From positions 1-9,138 of the forward strand of contig JAXDQV010000161.1 of the NCBI GenBank assembly GCA_034667645.1: 9,138 bases of DNA, written 5' to 3'. This DNA is from JAJPJG01 sp034667645 (GTDB lineage: Bacteria > Verrucomicrobiota > Verrucomicrobiia > Chthoniobacterales > Chthoniobacteraceae). How positions within the stretch are numbered: position 1 is the stretch's first letter; each line of letters starts with the position of its first letter. Position numbers and translations under genes: made by a program. Shown here piece by piece: positions 1 through 8,715 of the stretch. A model generated the notes under the pieces. That model worked only from the letters and a program-made list of their open reading frames with translations, had not been told where the DNA came from and searched no databases.

Positions 1-2062
1 GCATAACGATGTCAGTCAGCAAAAGGTCGATGCGCGTGTCGTGCTGAGCCCAGACTCGCAGCGCTTCGACTCCCGTGCGGGCCTCCAGCACGTCGTATCC
101 GTAGCTTTTGAGCACGCCGCGCGCGAGACTAAGCACACCGAGTTCGTCTTCGACTAGAAGGATGGTTTCACGTCCCCCACGCACCTTTTGCGGAACTACT
201 TTGCCCGCCTTGGAGGCTGCGCCGCGAGTCGTGCTCGGCAGATACACTTTGAACATCGTCCCTTTGCCGACTTCGCTCTCCACTTCGATCCAGCCCTGGT
301 GTTGTTTCACGATGCCATAGACGGTGGCGAGTCCGAGGCCGGTGCCTTTGCCGACTTCTTTCGTGGTAAAAAACGGCTCGAAAAGCTGGCCGAGTTTGTC
401 GGTGTCGATTCCGGTGCCGTTGTCGCTGACCGAGAGGCAGACGAACGAACCTTCGCGCGCTTCCGGGTTTTGCGAAATGTAAGCGCGGCTAACCGAGACG
501 GGCACCGTCCCGATGATCAATGAGCCGCCGCCGGGCATGGCATCACGAGCGTTCACAGACAGATTCATGATGATCTGCTCCATCATCGTGACATCCGCCT
601 CGATCGACGGAAGCCGTCCGGCGAGATTGCAGCGCAGGGAAACGTTTTCGCCGAGGACGCGGCGCAACATTTGTGTGACACGGTTGATCACCTCGTTTAC
701 ATCCACCAGCTCGACCTGCATGAATTGCTTGCGACCGAAAGTGAGCAGTTGGTGCGTGAGTTTCGCCGCGCGCTCGGCCGCCATGCGGATCTGATCGAGC
801 GATTCGACCCCGGGCGGAGTCAGCTTTTCCGTGCCGTTCATCAACTCGGAGTGACCCTGGATGATCGTGAGGATGTTGTTAAAATCGTGCGCCACGCCCG
901 CGGCGAGCTGCCCCACGGATTGCATCTTCTGCGACTGCCGCAATTGCTGTTCGAGATTCAGCCGCTCGGTGCAATCCGTCGCGTAGCAATGCACGCTGCG
1001 GATCGCCGCGATGGGAAAGAAGGACCACAGGATGGTGCGCGCGCCGATTTTCGTCTCGCGCTTCAGCTTGTCATTGCCGGTCGCGATGCACTCGCGAATG
1101 ATCGCCACGGAATCCTCCGGCAGCATGTCGCTGACCATTTCCTTGCCGAGAGACTTGGCCATCTGCTGCGCGGCTTCATTGAAGTAAACGAGTTCGCCGG
1201 CCGCCGAAAATTGGAGGACAGGATCCGGATTCAGACGCGGGAAAGCCGCGAGATTTTCGATCTCCGCCGCTGCGCGCTGCCGCTCGGTGATGTCCTCGCA
1301 AAGCGAGGAGGTGCTGACGACTTCGCCCTGGCTGCCCGGAATCGACGTGTTGAACCAGTCGCACATGATCACGTCTCCGTTTTTGGTGACGTTTTCATGC
1401 GTGCAGCGGGTGCCGCCAGTCCCGCGCAGCAACTGTTCCCGCGCCTCGAGAGCCTCCGGACGGCCAGCTTCCGGAACCAGCAGTTCAATGGCGTTTTTGG
1501 AAATCGCTTCCTCTTTTTTCCAGCCAAACATTTTTTCGGCCGCGGCATTCCACTCCGTGATGTTTCCCTCGCGATCGCATTCGATGATCCCGAGCGGGGT
1601 TTGCTGCACGTGCAGCGAAAGTTTGCGATCGGCTTCGCCCCGCGCCTCCTCGGCACGCTGACGTTCCGCGAGCTGGCGGCGCATTTCCGCGAGCAGACTG
1701 CCGAAAATCGCGACCACGATTTGCAGCACGCTGATGTAGATCATCACGTTGCGCCGGCTGCGCGCCGCGGATTGCGAATATGCTTCCGCGCGGAGCTCGG
1801 ATGCGGGTTTTCCATGAACCTGCGCCTGCCGCGTGTGCTCGATCCGCACACTCAACGCCGTCTCGGGTTCGAAGACGACCGGTGCTGCTTCGGAGACGAA
1901 AAACCAACCGCCTGCGAGGATGCCGGCCGCAATGAACCAGTTCAGCCGTTGGACGGCCAGGCCCCGCGCGCGGAGCCATGTGTCCTTCGCGTAGAGCACG
2001 ACGATCCATGCTCCCGCAAAAAGCAGGTAATCCAGGTTTGAGGAGAGCCAGTGCAAAAGCAT
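1..2062 (-). CDS. Membrane hybrid sensor histidine kinase (PAS-PAS-HisKA-HATPase-REC), C-terminus cut by window edge
   Basis: A two-component hybrid kinase that should autophosphorylate on His and pass phosphate to its own receiver domain; the stimulus is unknown. 687 residues are visible. In order: hydrophobic segments at about 11-25, 42-57 and 106-124; a PAS domain at about 148-260 (motif TPLGIIECDREGNITEWN); a second, more divergent PAS at about 270-365; and the HisKA H-box AAGVAHDFNNIL with phospho-acceptor His392. The HATPase has its N-box (MEQIIMNLSVNARDAM, Asn500/Asn504), G1 DNGTGI at 547-552, F-box FEPFFTTK at 561-568 and G2 GKGTGLGL at 571-578. A C-terminal receiver follows from about 632 (acidic ED at 638-639, LLLTDIVM with phospho-acceptor Asp684). 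The window ends three residues later. The ATG at 2060-2062 is chosen because it puts the first membrane helix at the N-terminus and an in-frame stop lies upstream; there is no Shine-Dalgarno. It follows gcvP by 65 bp on the same strand, so co-transcription is possible. The domain call is firm; the signal is not known. Confidence 0.93.
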   Translation of the reverse strand, partial: MLLHWLSSNLDYLLFAGAWIVVLYAKDTWLRARGLAVQRLNWFIAAGILAGGWFFVSEAAPVVFEPETALSVRIEHTRQAQVHGKPASELRAEAYSQSAARSRRNVMIYISVLQIVVAIFGSLLAEMRRQLAERQRAEEARGEADRKLSLHVQQTPLGIIECDREGNITEWNAAAEKMFGWKKEEAISKNAIELLVPEAGRPEALEAREQLLRGTGGTRCTHENVTKNGDVIMCDWFNTSIPGSQGEVVSTSSLCEDITERQRAAAEIENLAAFPRLNPDPVLQFSAAGELVYFNEAAQQMAKSLGKEMVSDMLPEDSVAIIRECIATGNDKLKRETKIGARTILWSFFPIAAIRSVHCYATDCTERLNLEQQLRQSQKMQSVGQLAAGVAHDFNNILTIIQGHSELMNGTEKLTPPGVESLDQIRMAAERAAKLTHQLLTFGRKQFMQVELVDVNEVINRVTQMLRRVLGENVSLRCNLAGRLPSIEADVTMMEQIIMNLSVNARDAMPGGGSLIIGTVPVSVSRAYISQNPEAREGSFVCLSVSDNGTGIDTDKLGQLFEPFFTTKEVGKGTGLGLATVYGIVKQHQGWIEVESEVGKGTMFKVYLPSTTRGAASKAGKVVPQKVRGGRETILLVEDELGVLSLARGVLKSYGYDVLEARTGVEALRVWAQHDTRIDLLLTDIVM

Positions 2063-2127
2063 TCGAGAGTGGAATAGCAACTTCCAATCCCAGCACTGCG
2101 TTTTCTCAAAAGTTTATTTTTTAATGG
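2063..2127 (-). other. gcvP-kinase intergenic gap, AT-rich
   Basis: The 65 bp between the gcvP stop and the kinase start include an unusually AT-rich patch (about 2103-2124) for this GC-rich region. I see no stem-loop followed by a U-run, so no intrinsic terminator, which would allow read-through from gcvP into the kinase. The AT-rich patch could also hold a promoter for the kinase, but I cannot pick a convincing -35/-10 pair. Confidence 0.5.
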
Positions 2128-5019
<2,892 letters not shown>

Positions 5020-5039
5020 GCGGGGAGGGTAGGGGGCAA
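5020..5039 (-). promoter_or_regulatory. C-rich, Shine-Dalgarno-free tract directly before gcvP
   Basis: Read on the coding (minus) strand, the bases just before the gcvP ATG are nearly all pyrimidine (CCCCCTACCCTCCCCGC). This contains CCCTCC, the same sense as the anti-Shine-Dalgarno rather than its complement, so normal SD pairing is impossible here. Initiation must depend on other features, such as ribosomal protein S1, local lack of structure or coupling with gcvH. That it is regulatory is inference. Confidence 0.3.
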
Positions 5040-5061
5040 ATTCGGAATTTCAATTCCGAAT
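5040..5061 (-). repeat. Perfect 10-bp inverted repeat between gcvH and gcvP
   Basis: The arms ATTCGGAATT and AATTCCGAAT are perfectly complementary and separated by 2 bases. In the gcv mRNA it could fold as a 9-bp stem with a four-base loop, 20 bases before the gcvP start. No U-run follows, so it is not a standard terminator. It could be an intercistronic mRNA-stability hairpin that tunes GcvP against GcvH, or a DNA operator. The sequence is directly visible; the role is inference. Confidence 0.6.
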
Positions 5062-5091
5062 GCGGCTTTTCGCCTCGAACTCCGTCTGCGC

Positions 5092-5490
5092 TCAGACGTC
5101 GTATTTTCCGCTCGCGGAAATGGCTGCGCGATACTGGCCCGGCTCGCGTAATCTCTCGACCTGCTCGCCCGCTTCGATGCGCAACTTGAACAGCCAGCCT
5201 TCGCCGTAGGGATCGGTGTTCACCAGTGCGGGATTGGCTTCCAGTCCGGAATTTACCTCCACGATCGTCCCGCCGATCGGCGCGTAAATGTCGCTGGCGG
5301 CTTTGACGGATTCAACGACCGCGACGGCCTGTTTCGCCGACACCAGATCCCCGATTTTGGGCAGCTCCACATAAACGATGTCGGTCAATTCGGCCTGCGC
5401 GTGATCGGTGATTCCGACGGTCGCCGTTTCGCCCTCCATCCGGAGCCACTCGTGCGTGTCGCTATATTGCAGGTCGTCAGGAACGTTCAT
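5092..5490 (-). CDS. gcvH: Glycine cleavage system H-protein (lipoyl carrier)
   Basis: A small lipoylated shuttle protein that carries the aminomethyl intermediate from GcvP to GcvT, then the reduced lipoyl arm to dihydrolipoyl dehydrogenase. The 132 residues fit the family (E. coli 129). It opens with the typical YSDTHEWLR, continues with VGITDHAQAELTDIVYVELP, and holds the lipoylation site ESVKAASD with modified Lys63. PIGGTIVEVN, NTDPYGEGWLFKL and a degenerate C-terminal segment complete the fold. The ATG at 5488-5490 is chosen because it lies 7-8 residues before the conserved start; the open frame extends upstream, but without similarity to the family. No Shine-Dalgarno is visible; pyrimidine-rich sequence lies upstream. 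It sits 88 bp after gcvT and 72 bp before gcvP, consistent with one operon. A small palindrome falls inside its last codons. Confidence 0.98.
   Translation of the reverse strand: MNVPDDLQYSDTHEWLRMEGETATVGITDHAQAELTDIVYVELPKIGDLVSAKQAVAVVESVKAASDIYAPIGGTIVEVNSGLEANPALVNTDPYGEGWLFKLRIEAGEQVERLREPGQYRAAISASGKYDV
5105..5120 (-). repeat. 7-bp inverted repeat inside the 3' end of gcvH
   Basis: On the coding strand the arms TTTCCGC and GCGGAAA are perfect complements around a 2-base GA centre, within codons for the last ten residues of GcvH. Together with the palindrome at 5040-5061, it gives two successive potential hairpins, 43 bases apart, flanking the gcvH stop. Both share the TTCCG/CGGAA core and a GA centre on this strand. 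It may be chance in GC-rich coding sequence. Confidence 0.4.
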
Positions 5491-5578
5491 AGAAACTGCG
5501 AGAGTGGTAATGGGTGTTCCGCGATTGGTTAAGCAAAAACGAGCCAGCCTGCGGGCGGCCTCACGGCCCTGTTGCCCT
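5491..5578 (-). other. gcvT-gcvH intergenic gap
   Basis: An 88-bp spacer within the presumed operon. It contains a minor potential stem (GGCC arms around a GTGA loop on the minus strand, 5557-5568), too short to call as a terminator. I see no convincing promoter and no reading frame with family similarity. Confidence 0.4.
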
Positions 5579-6685
5579 TCACGCGCCTTTTCGGTGCAGC
5601 GGCTTTTTCTCGATAGTCGCCCGGAACCGTCGGCCGCGGATGTCCACCTCGATCTCTTCGTTGATGCGCGCGAATTCCGTCGGCACGTAAGCCATTCCGA
5701 TCCCAATCTGGAGCGTCGGCGACAGCGTGCCGCTCGCGATCTCCCCGATCTGCGTGCCGTCTTTGAACACGGGATAATGCGCGCGCGGCGGCGGGCATTT
5801 CTCCTTCATCATGAATGGCACCAGCCGACGCTTTACGCCGTCTGAGCGCTGCTTCAACAATGCCTCGCGACCGACGAAATCCGGTTTTTGCAGATCCACA
5901 AAAATGGAGAGTCCCGCTTCGAGCGGCGTGTGTTTCGCGGAAAGATCGGAGCCGTTGAGCGGGTAGCACATCTCGAGCCGCAGCGTGTCGCGCGCGCCGA
6001 GTCCGCATGGTTTGATCTGGAATTCCGCGCCGCGGTCCAGGATTGCCTTCCAGACTTTCGCCGCGTCCTGCGCGGGGAAGAAAACCTCGAAGCCGTCCTC
6101 GCCGGTGTAGCCGGTGCTGGAAATGAGCAGCGTCGTGAGGTCGCACTCGATTTTCTTGATTTCGTTCCGCGCCGGCCGCGAATGGCGCGAGTTGAAAAAT
6201 GCATCGAAAAGCTGCACGGATTTCGGACCCTGCACAGCGAGCCCGGCATACTGTGCGCTTTGATTTTCAAACACCACGCCGGGCCGCAGGCGGGCTTCCA
6301 TCCAGGCGAAATCCTCGTCGGTTTTTGCCGCGTTAACGACCAGCAAATATTTCCCCTCGTCGTAGCGATAAACAATGAGGTCATCGATCACGCCGCCGTC
6401 CTCATTGAGCAAAAACGTGTATTGCGATTCGCCGACGGCGAGCCGTTGCACGTTGTTGGACAGGAGAAAATTCAGCCAGTTCTCAGCTTCAGGCCCCTTC
6501 ACCAGAAACTGACCCATATGCGAAATGTCGAAAACGCCCACGGCGTTCCGCACCGCGTGATGTTCTTCCATGATGCCCGAGTATTGCACCGGCATCTGCC
6601 AGCCGCCGAACTCGACGATCTTTGCCCCGAGACGGACGTGCTCGGAAAAAAGCGGGGTTGATTTCGGCGAAGGTGCGGCGGACAC
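5579..6685 (-). CDS. gcvT: Glycine cleavage system T-protein (aminomethyltransferase), GTG start
   Basis: A folate enzyme that takes the aminomethyl group from GcvH, releases ammonia and makes 5,10-methylene-tetrahydrofolate. With this start it has 368 residues (E. coli 364). Family motifs in order: TPLFSEHVRLGAKIVEFGGW at 10-29, GVFDISHMGQF at 50-60, DGGVIDDLIVYR at 96-107 with the conserved Asp101, STGYTGEDGFEVF at 190-202, CGLGARDTLRLEM at 227-239, PLEAGL at 254-259 and ASGTLSPTL at 317-325. The GTG at 6683-6685 is the only usual start codon close before the first conserved motif. The frame stays open far upstream, but there it lies antisense to the rhomboid-like gene and shows no GcvT similarity. 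A sigma70-like promoter ends six bases before this GTG, so the message may be leaderless. First gene of gcvT-gcvH-gcvP. Confidence 0.96.
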   Translation of the reverse strand: MSAAPSPKSTPLFSEHVRLGAKIVEFGGWQMPVQYSGIMEEHHAVRNAVGVFDISHMGQFLVKGPEAENWLNFLLSNNVQRLAVGESQYTFLLNEDGGVIDDLIVYRYDEGKYLLVVNAAKTDEDFAWMEARLRPGVVFENQSAQYAGLAVQGPKSVQLFDAFFNSRHSRPARNEIKKIECDLTTLLISSTGYTGEDGFEVFFPAQDAAKVWKAILDRGAEFQIKPCGLGARDTLRLEMCYPLNGSDLSAKHTPLEAGLSIFVDLQKPDFVGREALLKQRSDGVKRRLVPFMMKEKCPPPRAHYPVFKDGTQIGEIASGTLSPTLQIGIGMAYVPTEFARINEEIEVDIRGRRFRATIEKKPLHRKGA

Positions 6686-6691
6686 GGCCTG

Positions 6692-6720
6692 AAAATACTG
6701 TCCGCCATCAGCCTTGGCAA
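6692..6720 (-). promoter_or_regulatory. Putative sigma70-type promoter of the gcv operon
   Basis: On the minus strand, TTGCCA (6715-6720) and TATTTT (6692-6697) are separated by exactly 17 bases, close to the TTGACA/TATAAT consensus. Six bases follow the -10 box before the gcvT GTG, so the expected transcription start falls on or next to the start codon. It lies in the 90-bp gap between the divergent gcvT and rhomboid-like genes. Visible by motif only; not proven. Confidence 0.5.
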
Positions 6721-6754
6721 TGGTCGCTTTCCGCGTTTGCTTTTTGCGCGCCGT

Positions 6755-6772
6755 GCGCGAAAGCTCTCGCGC
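6755..6772 (+). repeat. Near-perfect palindrome before the rhomboid-like gene
   Basis: GCGCGAAAGCTCTCGCGC has 6-bp arms (GCGCGA/TCGCGC) and an inner AGCT palindrome, with one mismatched pair. It ends three bases before the ATG at 6776. It could form a hairpin in the leader of that gene or be a binding site in the divergent control region. GC-rich sequence makes such palindromes fairly common, so the role is uncertain. Confidence 0.35.
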
Positions 6773-6775
6773 TTC

Positions 6776-7570
6776 ATGAGTCTTTTGAACTCCCTTGAGC
6801 TGAAATTCGGACGCTTTGCCATCCCCGGATTGATCCGCATCGTCATTGCGTTCAATGCCCTCGTTTTCGCCCTCTACAAACTGCATCCCGACTACCTCGA
6901 CGCGCTCTGGCTCGACCCGGATCGAGTGCGCTCGGGCGAGCTCTGGCGGCTCGTGAGCTACATCTTCATCCCGTCCATCGGCGCGCCGGTGTTCGACTGG
7001 TTTTTCGTGGTTTGCTACCTCGGGTTTCTCTGGATGGTCGGCGAGGGTCTCGAGCATGCGTGGGGCGCGTTCAAGCTCAACGCCTTTTACTTTCTCGGCA
7101 TGATCGGCACGACGATTGCCGCCTTCTTTTTCGGCGGCGCATTCTCGGCCGCGATGTTGAATGCGTCGCTCTTCTTCGCCTTCGCGCGTTTTTATCCGGA
7201 CACGGTGATTTACCTTTTCTGGCTGCTGCCGGTGAAAATCAAATGGCTCGCCTGGTTCTCGGCTGCGCAGATCCTCTTCGGCGTGCTGGTTTTCGGAAAC
7301 GGCTACCGAATGGCCGTGCTGGTTTCGCTCGCGAATTTCCTCCTCTTCTTCGGAGCCGAGCTCGTTCACGAGGCGCGCCACCGCAGCACCGTGAGCACGA
7401 GGCGGCGGCGTTTTGAAAAAGAAGCCGCGCCCGCGGATGAGCCGCTGCATCATTGCGAGGTCTGTCAGCGCAGCGAAATTAGCGACCCGCAACTCGATTT
7501 CCGTGTCGCGAAAGACGGTCACGAATATTGCGTCGAGCATCTGCCCGGACGCACGCCGCAGCTCAGCTAA
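6776..7570 (+). CDS. Rhomboid-fold membrane protein, probably catalytically inactive, with C-terminal Cys/His zinc-type tail
   Basis: 264 residues, polytopic inner-membrane protein. Rhomboid-family traits: the loop-1 motif GELWRLVSYIF (54-64), followed by hydrophobic segments at about 73-91, 100-119, 124-139, 142-158, 161-175 and 179-197 after a first one at 17-34. HAWGAFKLNAFYFLGMIGTT resembles the family's TM3 region. The serine-protease signature is missing: where GxSG is expected the sequence reads AAMLNASLFFAFA, and the last helix has no catalytic His. So it is likely a pseudoprotease. A basic linker (RHRSTVSTRRRRFEK) leads to a cytoplasmic tail with Cys227, Cys230, Cys252 and His255 (CEVC...YCVEH), a probable zinc knuckle. 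The ATG at 6776 is preferred over a TTG at 6737 because the extra 13 residues are only basic/low-information. No Shine-Dalgarno. Divergent from gcvT; its stop overlaps the trpD stop. Function unknown. Confidence 0.85.
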   Translation: MSLLNSLELKFGRFAIPGLIRIVIAFNALVFALYKLHPDYLDALWLDPDRVRSGELWRLVSYIFIPSIGAPVFDWFFVVCYLGFLWMVGEGLEHAWGAFKLNAFYFLGMIGTTIAAFFFGGAFSAAMLNASLFFAFARFYPDTVIYLFWLLPVKIKWLAWFSAAQILFGVLVFGNGYRMAVLVSLANFLLFFGAELVHEARHRSTVSTRRRRFEKEAAPADEPLHHCEVCQRSEISDPQLDFRVAKDGHEYCVEHLPGRTPQLS

Positions 7571-8609
7571 ATTTTTGCAGAGCCTCCAGTTTCGCCAGTG
7601 CGCGGCCGTTCTCGAGCTGCGCGCGCGCAAGCTCGAGGCCGGCGTGAAGGTCCGGCGCGAGATTGCAAACGACAAACCCCGCCGCGGCGTTGAACAAAAC
7701 CACGTCGCGTTTCGCTCCTTTGATTCGTCCGCTTAAGATGCCGTGCAAAGTGCGCACGTTCGCCGCGCAATCCCCTCCGTGCAGTTCCTCCGCCTCCACT
7801 CGCGACAGCCCAAAATGTTCGGGCGTGATGGACGTGGAATGAATGTGTCCTCCTTCGACACTGCAAATCTCCGTCGGGCCCATGGTCGAAACTTCATCGA
7901 TGCCGCCACCCCTTTCATTCGATCCGTGAACCGCCCAGGCATGCGTGCGACCGAGCAGCACGAAGACTGCGGCGAATTTCTGCAGCAGCGCCTGCGCGAA
8001 AACCCCGACGAGCTGGAAGGGCGGCCGGGCCGGGTTGAGCAATGGTCCGAGCACGTTGAAAATTGTGGTCACACCTTGCGCCGCGAGCGTCTTGCGGACG
8101 CTCGCGATCGCTTTGAAAGCGGGGTGGTAATTCGGTGCAAACATGAACCCGACGCTGTTTTCCTCGAGGCAGCGCCTGAAGTCCGCCGGCGTCAAATCGA
8201 TCCGGACGCCGAGCGCTTCCAGGACATCCGCCCCACCACATTTCGAAGTGATGCCCCGGTTGCCATGCTTCACCACCGCCGCACCACCGGCCGCCAGCAC
8301 GAACATTGCGGTCGTGGAAACGTTGAAAAGATTTGAGCGATCACCGCCCGTGCCACAAATGTCCAGCATCGGTCCGGAAATCTTCGCGCTGTCTATTTCC
8401 GGATCCACCGAGCGCTGCAAAAGGGCATGGACGAAACCCGTGATCTCGTCCGCGCTTTCGCCCTTGGTCCGCAGACTGCGGAGGAACGCAGCCTTCTGAT
8501 CGTCGGCCGCGTGTTCGTCGAGAAGTGCGGTAAGGGCTCCTCCGATCTGGCCGGCGTCCAGATCATGGCCGTGGTGCAGGTGCGCAGTCAGATCCGACAG
8601 GCTGTCCAT
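7563..8609 (-). CDS. trpD: Anthranilate phosphoribosyltransferase
   Basis: The second step of tryptophan synthesis: joins anthranilate to PRPP to give phosphoribosyl-anthranilate, in the cytoplasm. 348 residues, usual length. Motifs: an N-terminal helical domain, then the PRPP glycine loop CGTGGD (85-90), NVSTT (96-100), KHGNRGITSKCGGADVLEALG (114-134), HPAFKAIASVRKTL (162-175, anthranilate-side Arg172), TIFNVLGPLLNPAR (182-195), GIDEVS (236-241) and GAKRDVVLFNAA (298-309). Compared with the recalled Sulfolobus pattern VRKTLGIRTIFN, about three extra residues (AAQ) lie between VRKTL and GVTTIFN. The ATG at 8607-8609 is chosen because the protein then starts where family members do; upstream sequence in frame is unlike the family. 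No other trp gene is adjacent. Its 3' end overlaps the oppositely oriented rhomboid-like gene by 8 bp. Confidence 0.95.
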   Translation of the reverse strand: MDSLSDLTAHLHHGHDLDAGQIGGALTALLDEHAADDQKAAFLRSLRTKGESADEITGFVHALLQRSVDPEIDSAKISGPMLDICGTGGDRSNLFNVSTTAMFVLAAGGAAVVKHGNRGITSKCGGADVLEALGVRIDLTPADFRRCLEENSVGFMFAPNYHPAFKAIASVRKTLAAQGVTTIFNVLGPLLNPARPPFQLVGVFAQALLQKFAAVFVLLGRTHAWAVHGSNERGGGIDEVSTMGPTEICSVEGGHIHSTSITPEHFGLSRVEAEELHGGDCAANVRTLHGILSGRIKGAKRDVVLFNAAAGFVVCNLAPDLHAGLELARAQLENGRALAKLEALQKFS

Positions 8610-8715
8610 TGTCACGGAATCAAAACATTGAAGACCGCCGTCTGTCGAGGTTGCGGGAGCGTGGTGGGCGAGAAATACTTCTTTCCTTCCCGTCAGACTC
8701 GCTGAAAAAACAGGC
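8610..8715. other. Divergent intergenic region, trpD / TPR gene
   Basis: 106 bp that should hold promoters for both trpD (minus) and the TPR protein (plus). I find only weak promoter candidates and no trp-leader peptide, attenuator stem pair or obvious operator. No Shine-Dalgarno is seen before either start. Confidence 0.4.

Noticed and set aside
671..2041. 456-codon plus-strand open frame opposite the histidine kinase
   Set aside because: The minus-strand frame carries every kinase motif in order; the plus frame is Arg/His-rich without recognisable domains, a codon-bias shadow.
5092..5706. Longer GcvH with about 70 extra N-terminal residues
   Set aside because: The extra part overlaps the gcvT 3' end in another frame, is basic and repetitive, and the conserved H-protein start lies right after the ATG at 5488-5490.
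6686..6900. Glycine riboswitch before gcvT
   Set aside because: gcv operons are often riboswitch-controlled, but I see no tandem glycine-aptamer-like stems in the 90-bp gap, and the likely promoter leaves no leader RNA.
6686..7675. Long in-frame extension of gcvT upstream, which would give a 698-residue protein
   Set aside because: It runs antisense through the whole rhomboid-like gene, reads as charged low-complexity sequence and has no GcvT similarity. Long antisense open frames are expected in GC-rich coding DNA.
8610..8648. Possible trpD promoter, TCGACA and TTTTGA with 17-bp spacing on the minus strand
   Set aside because: The -35 is good but the -10 matches the consensus at only two of six positions, so it is not supported enough to annotate.
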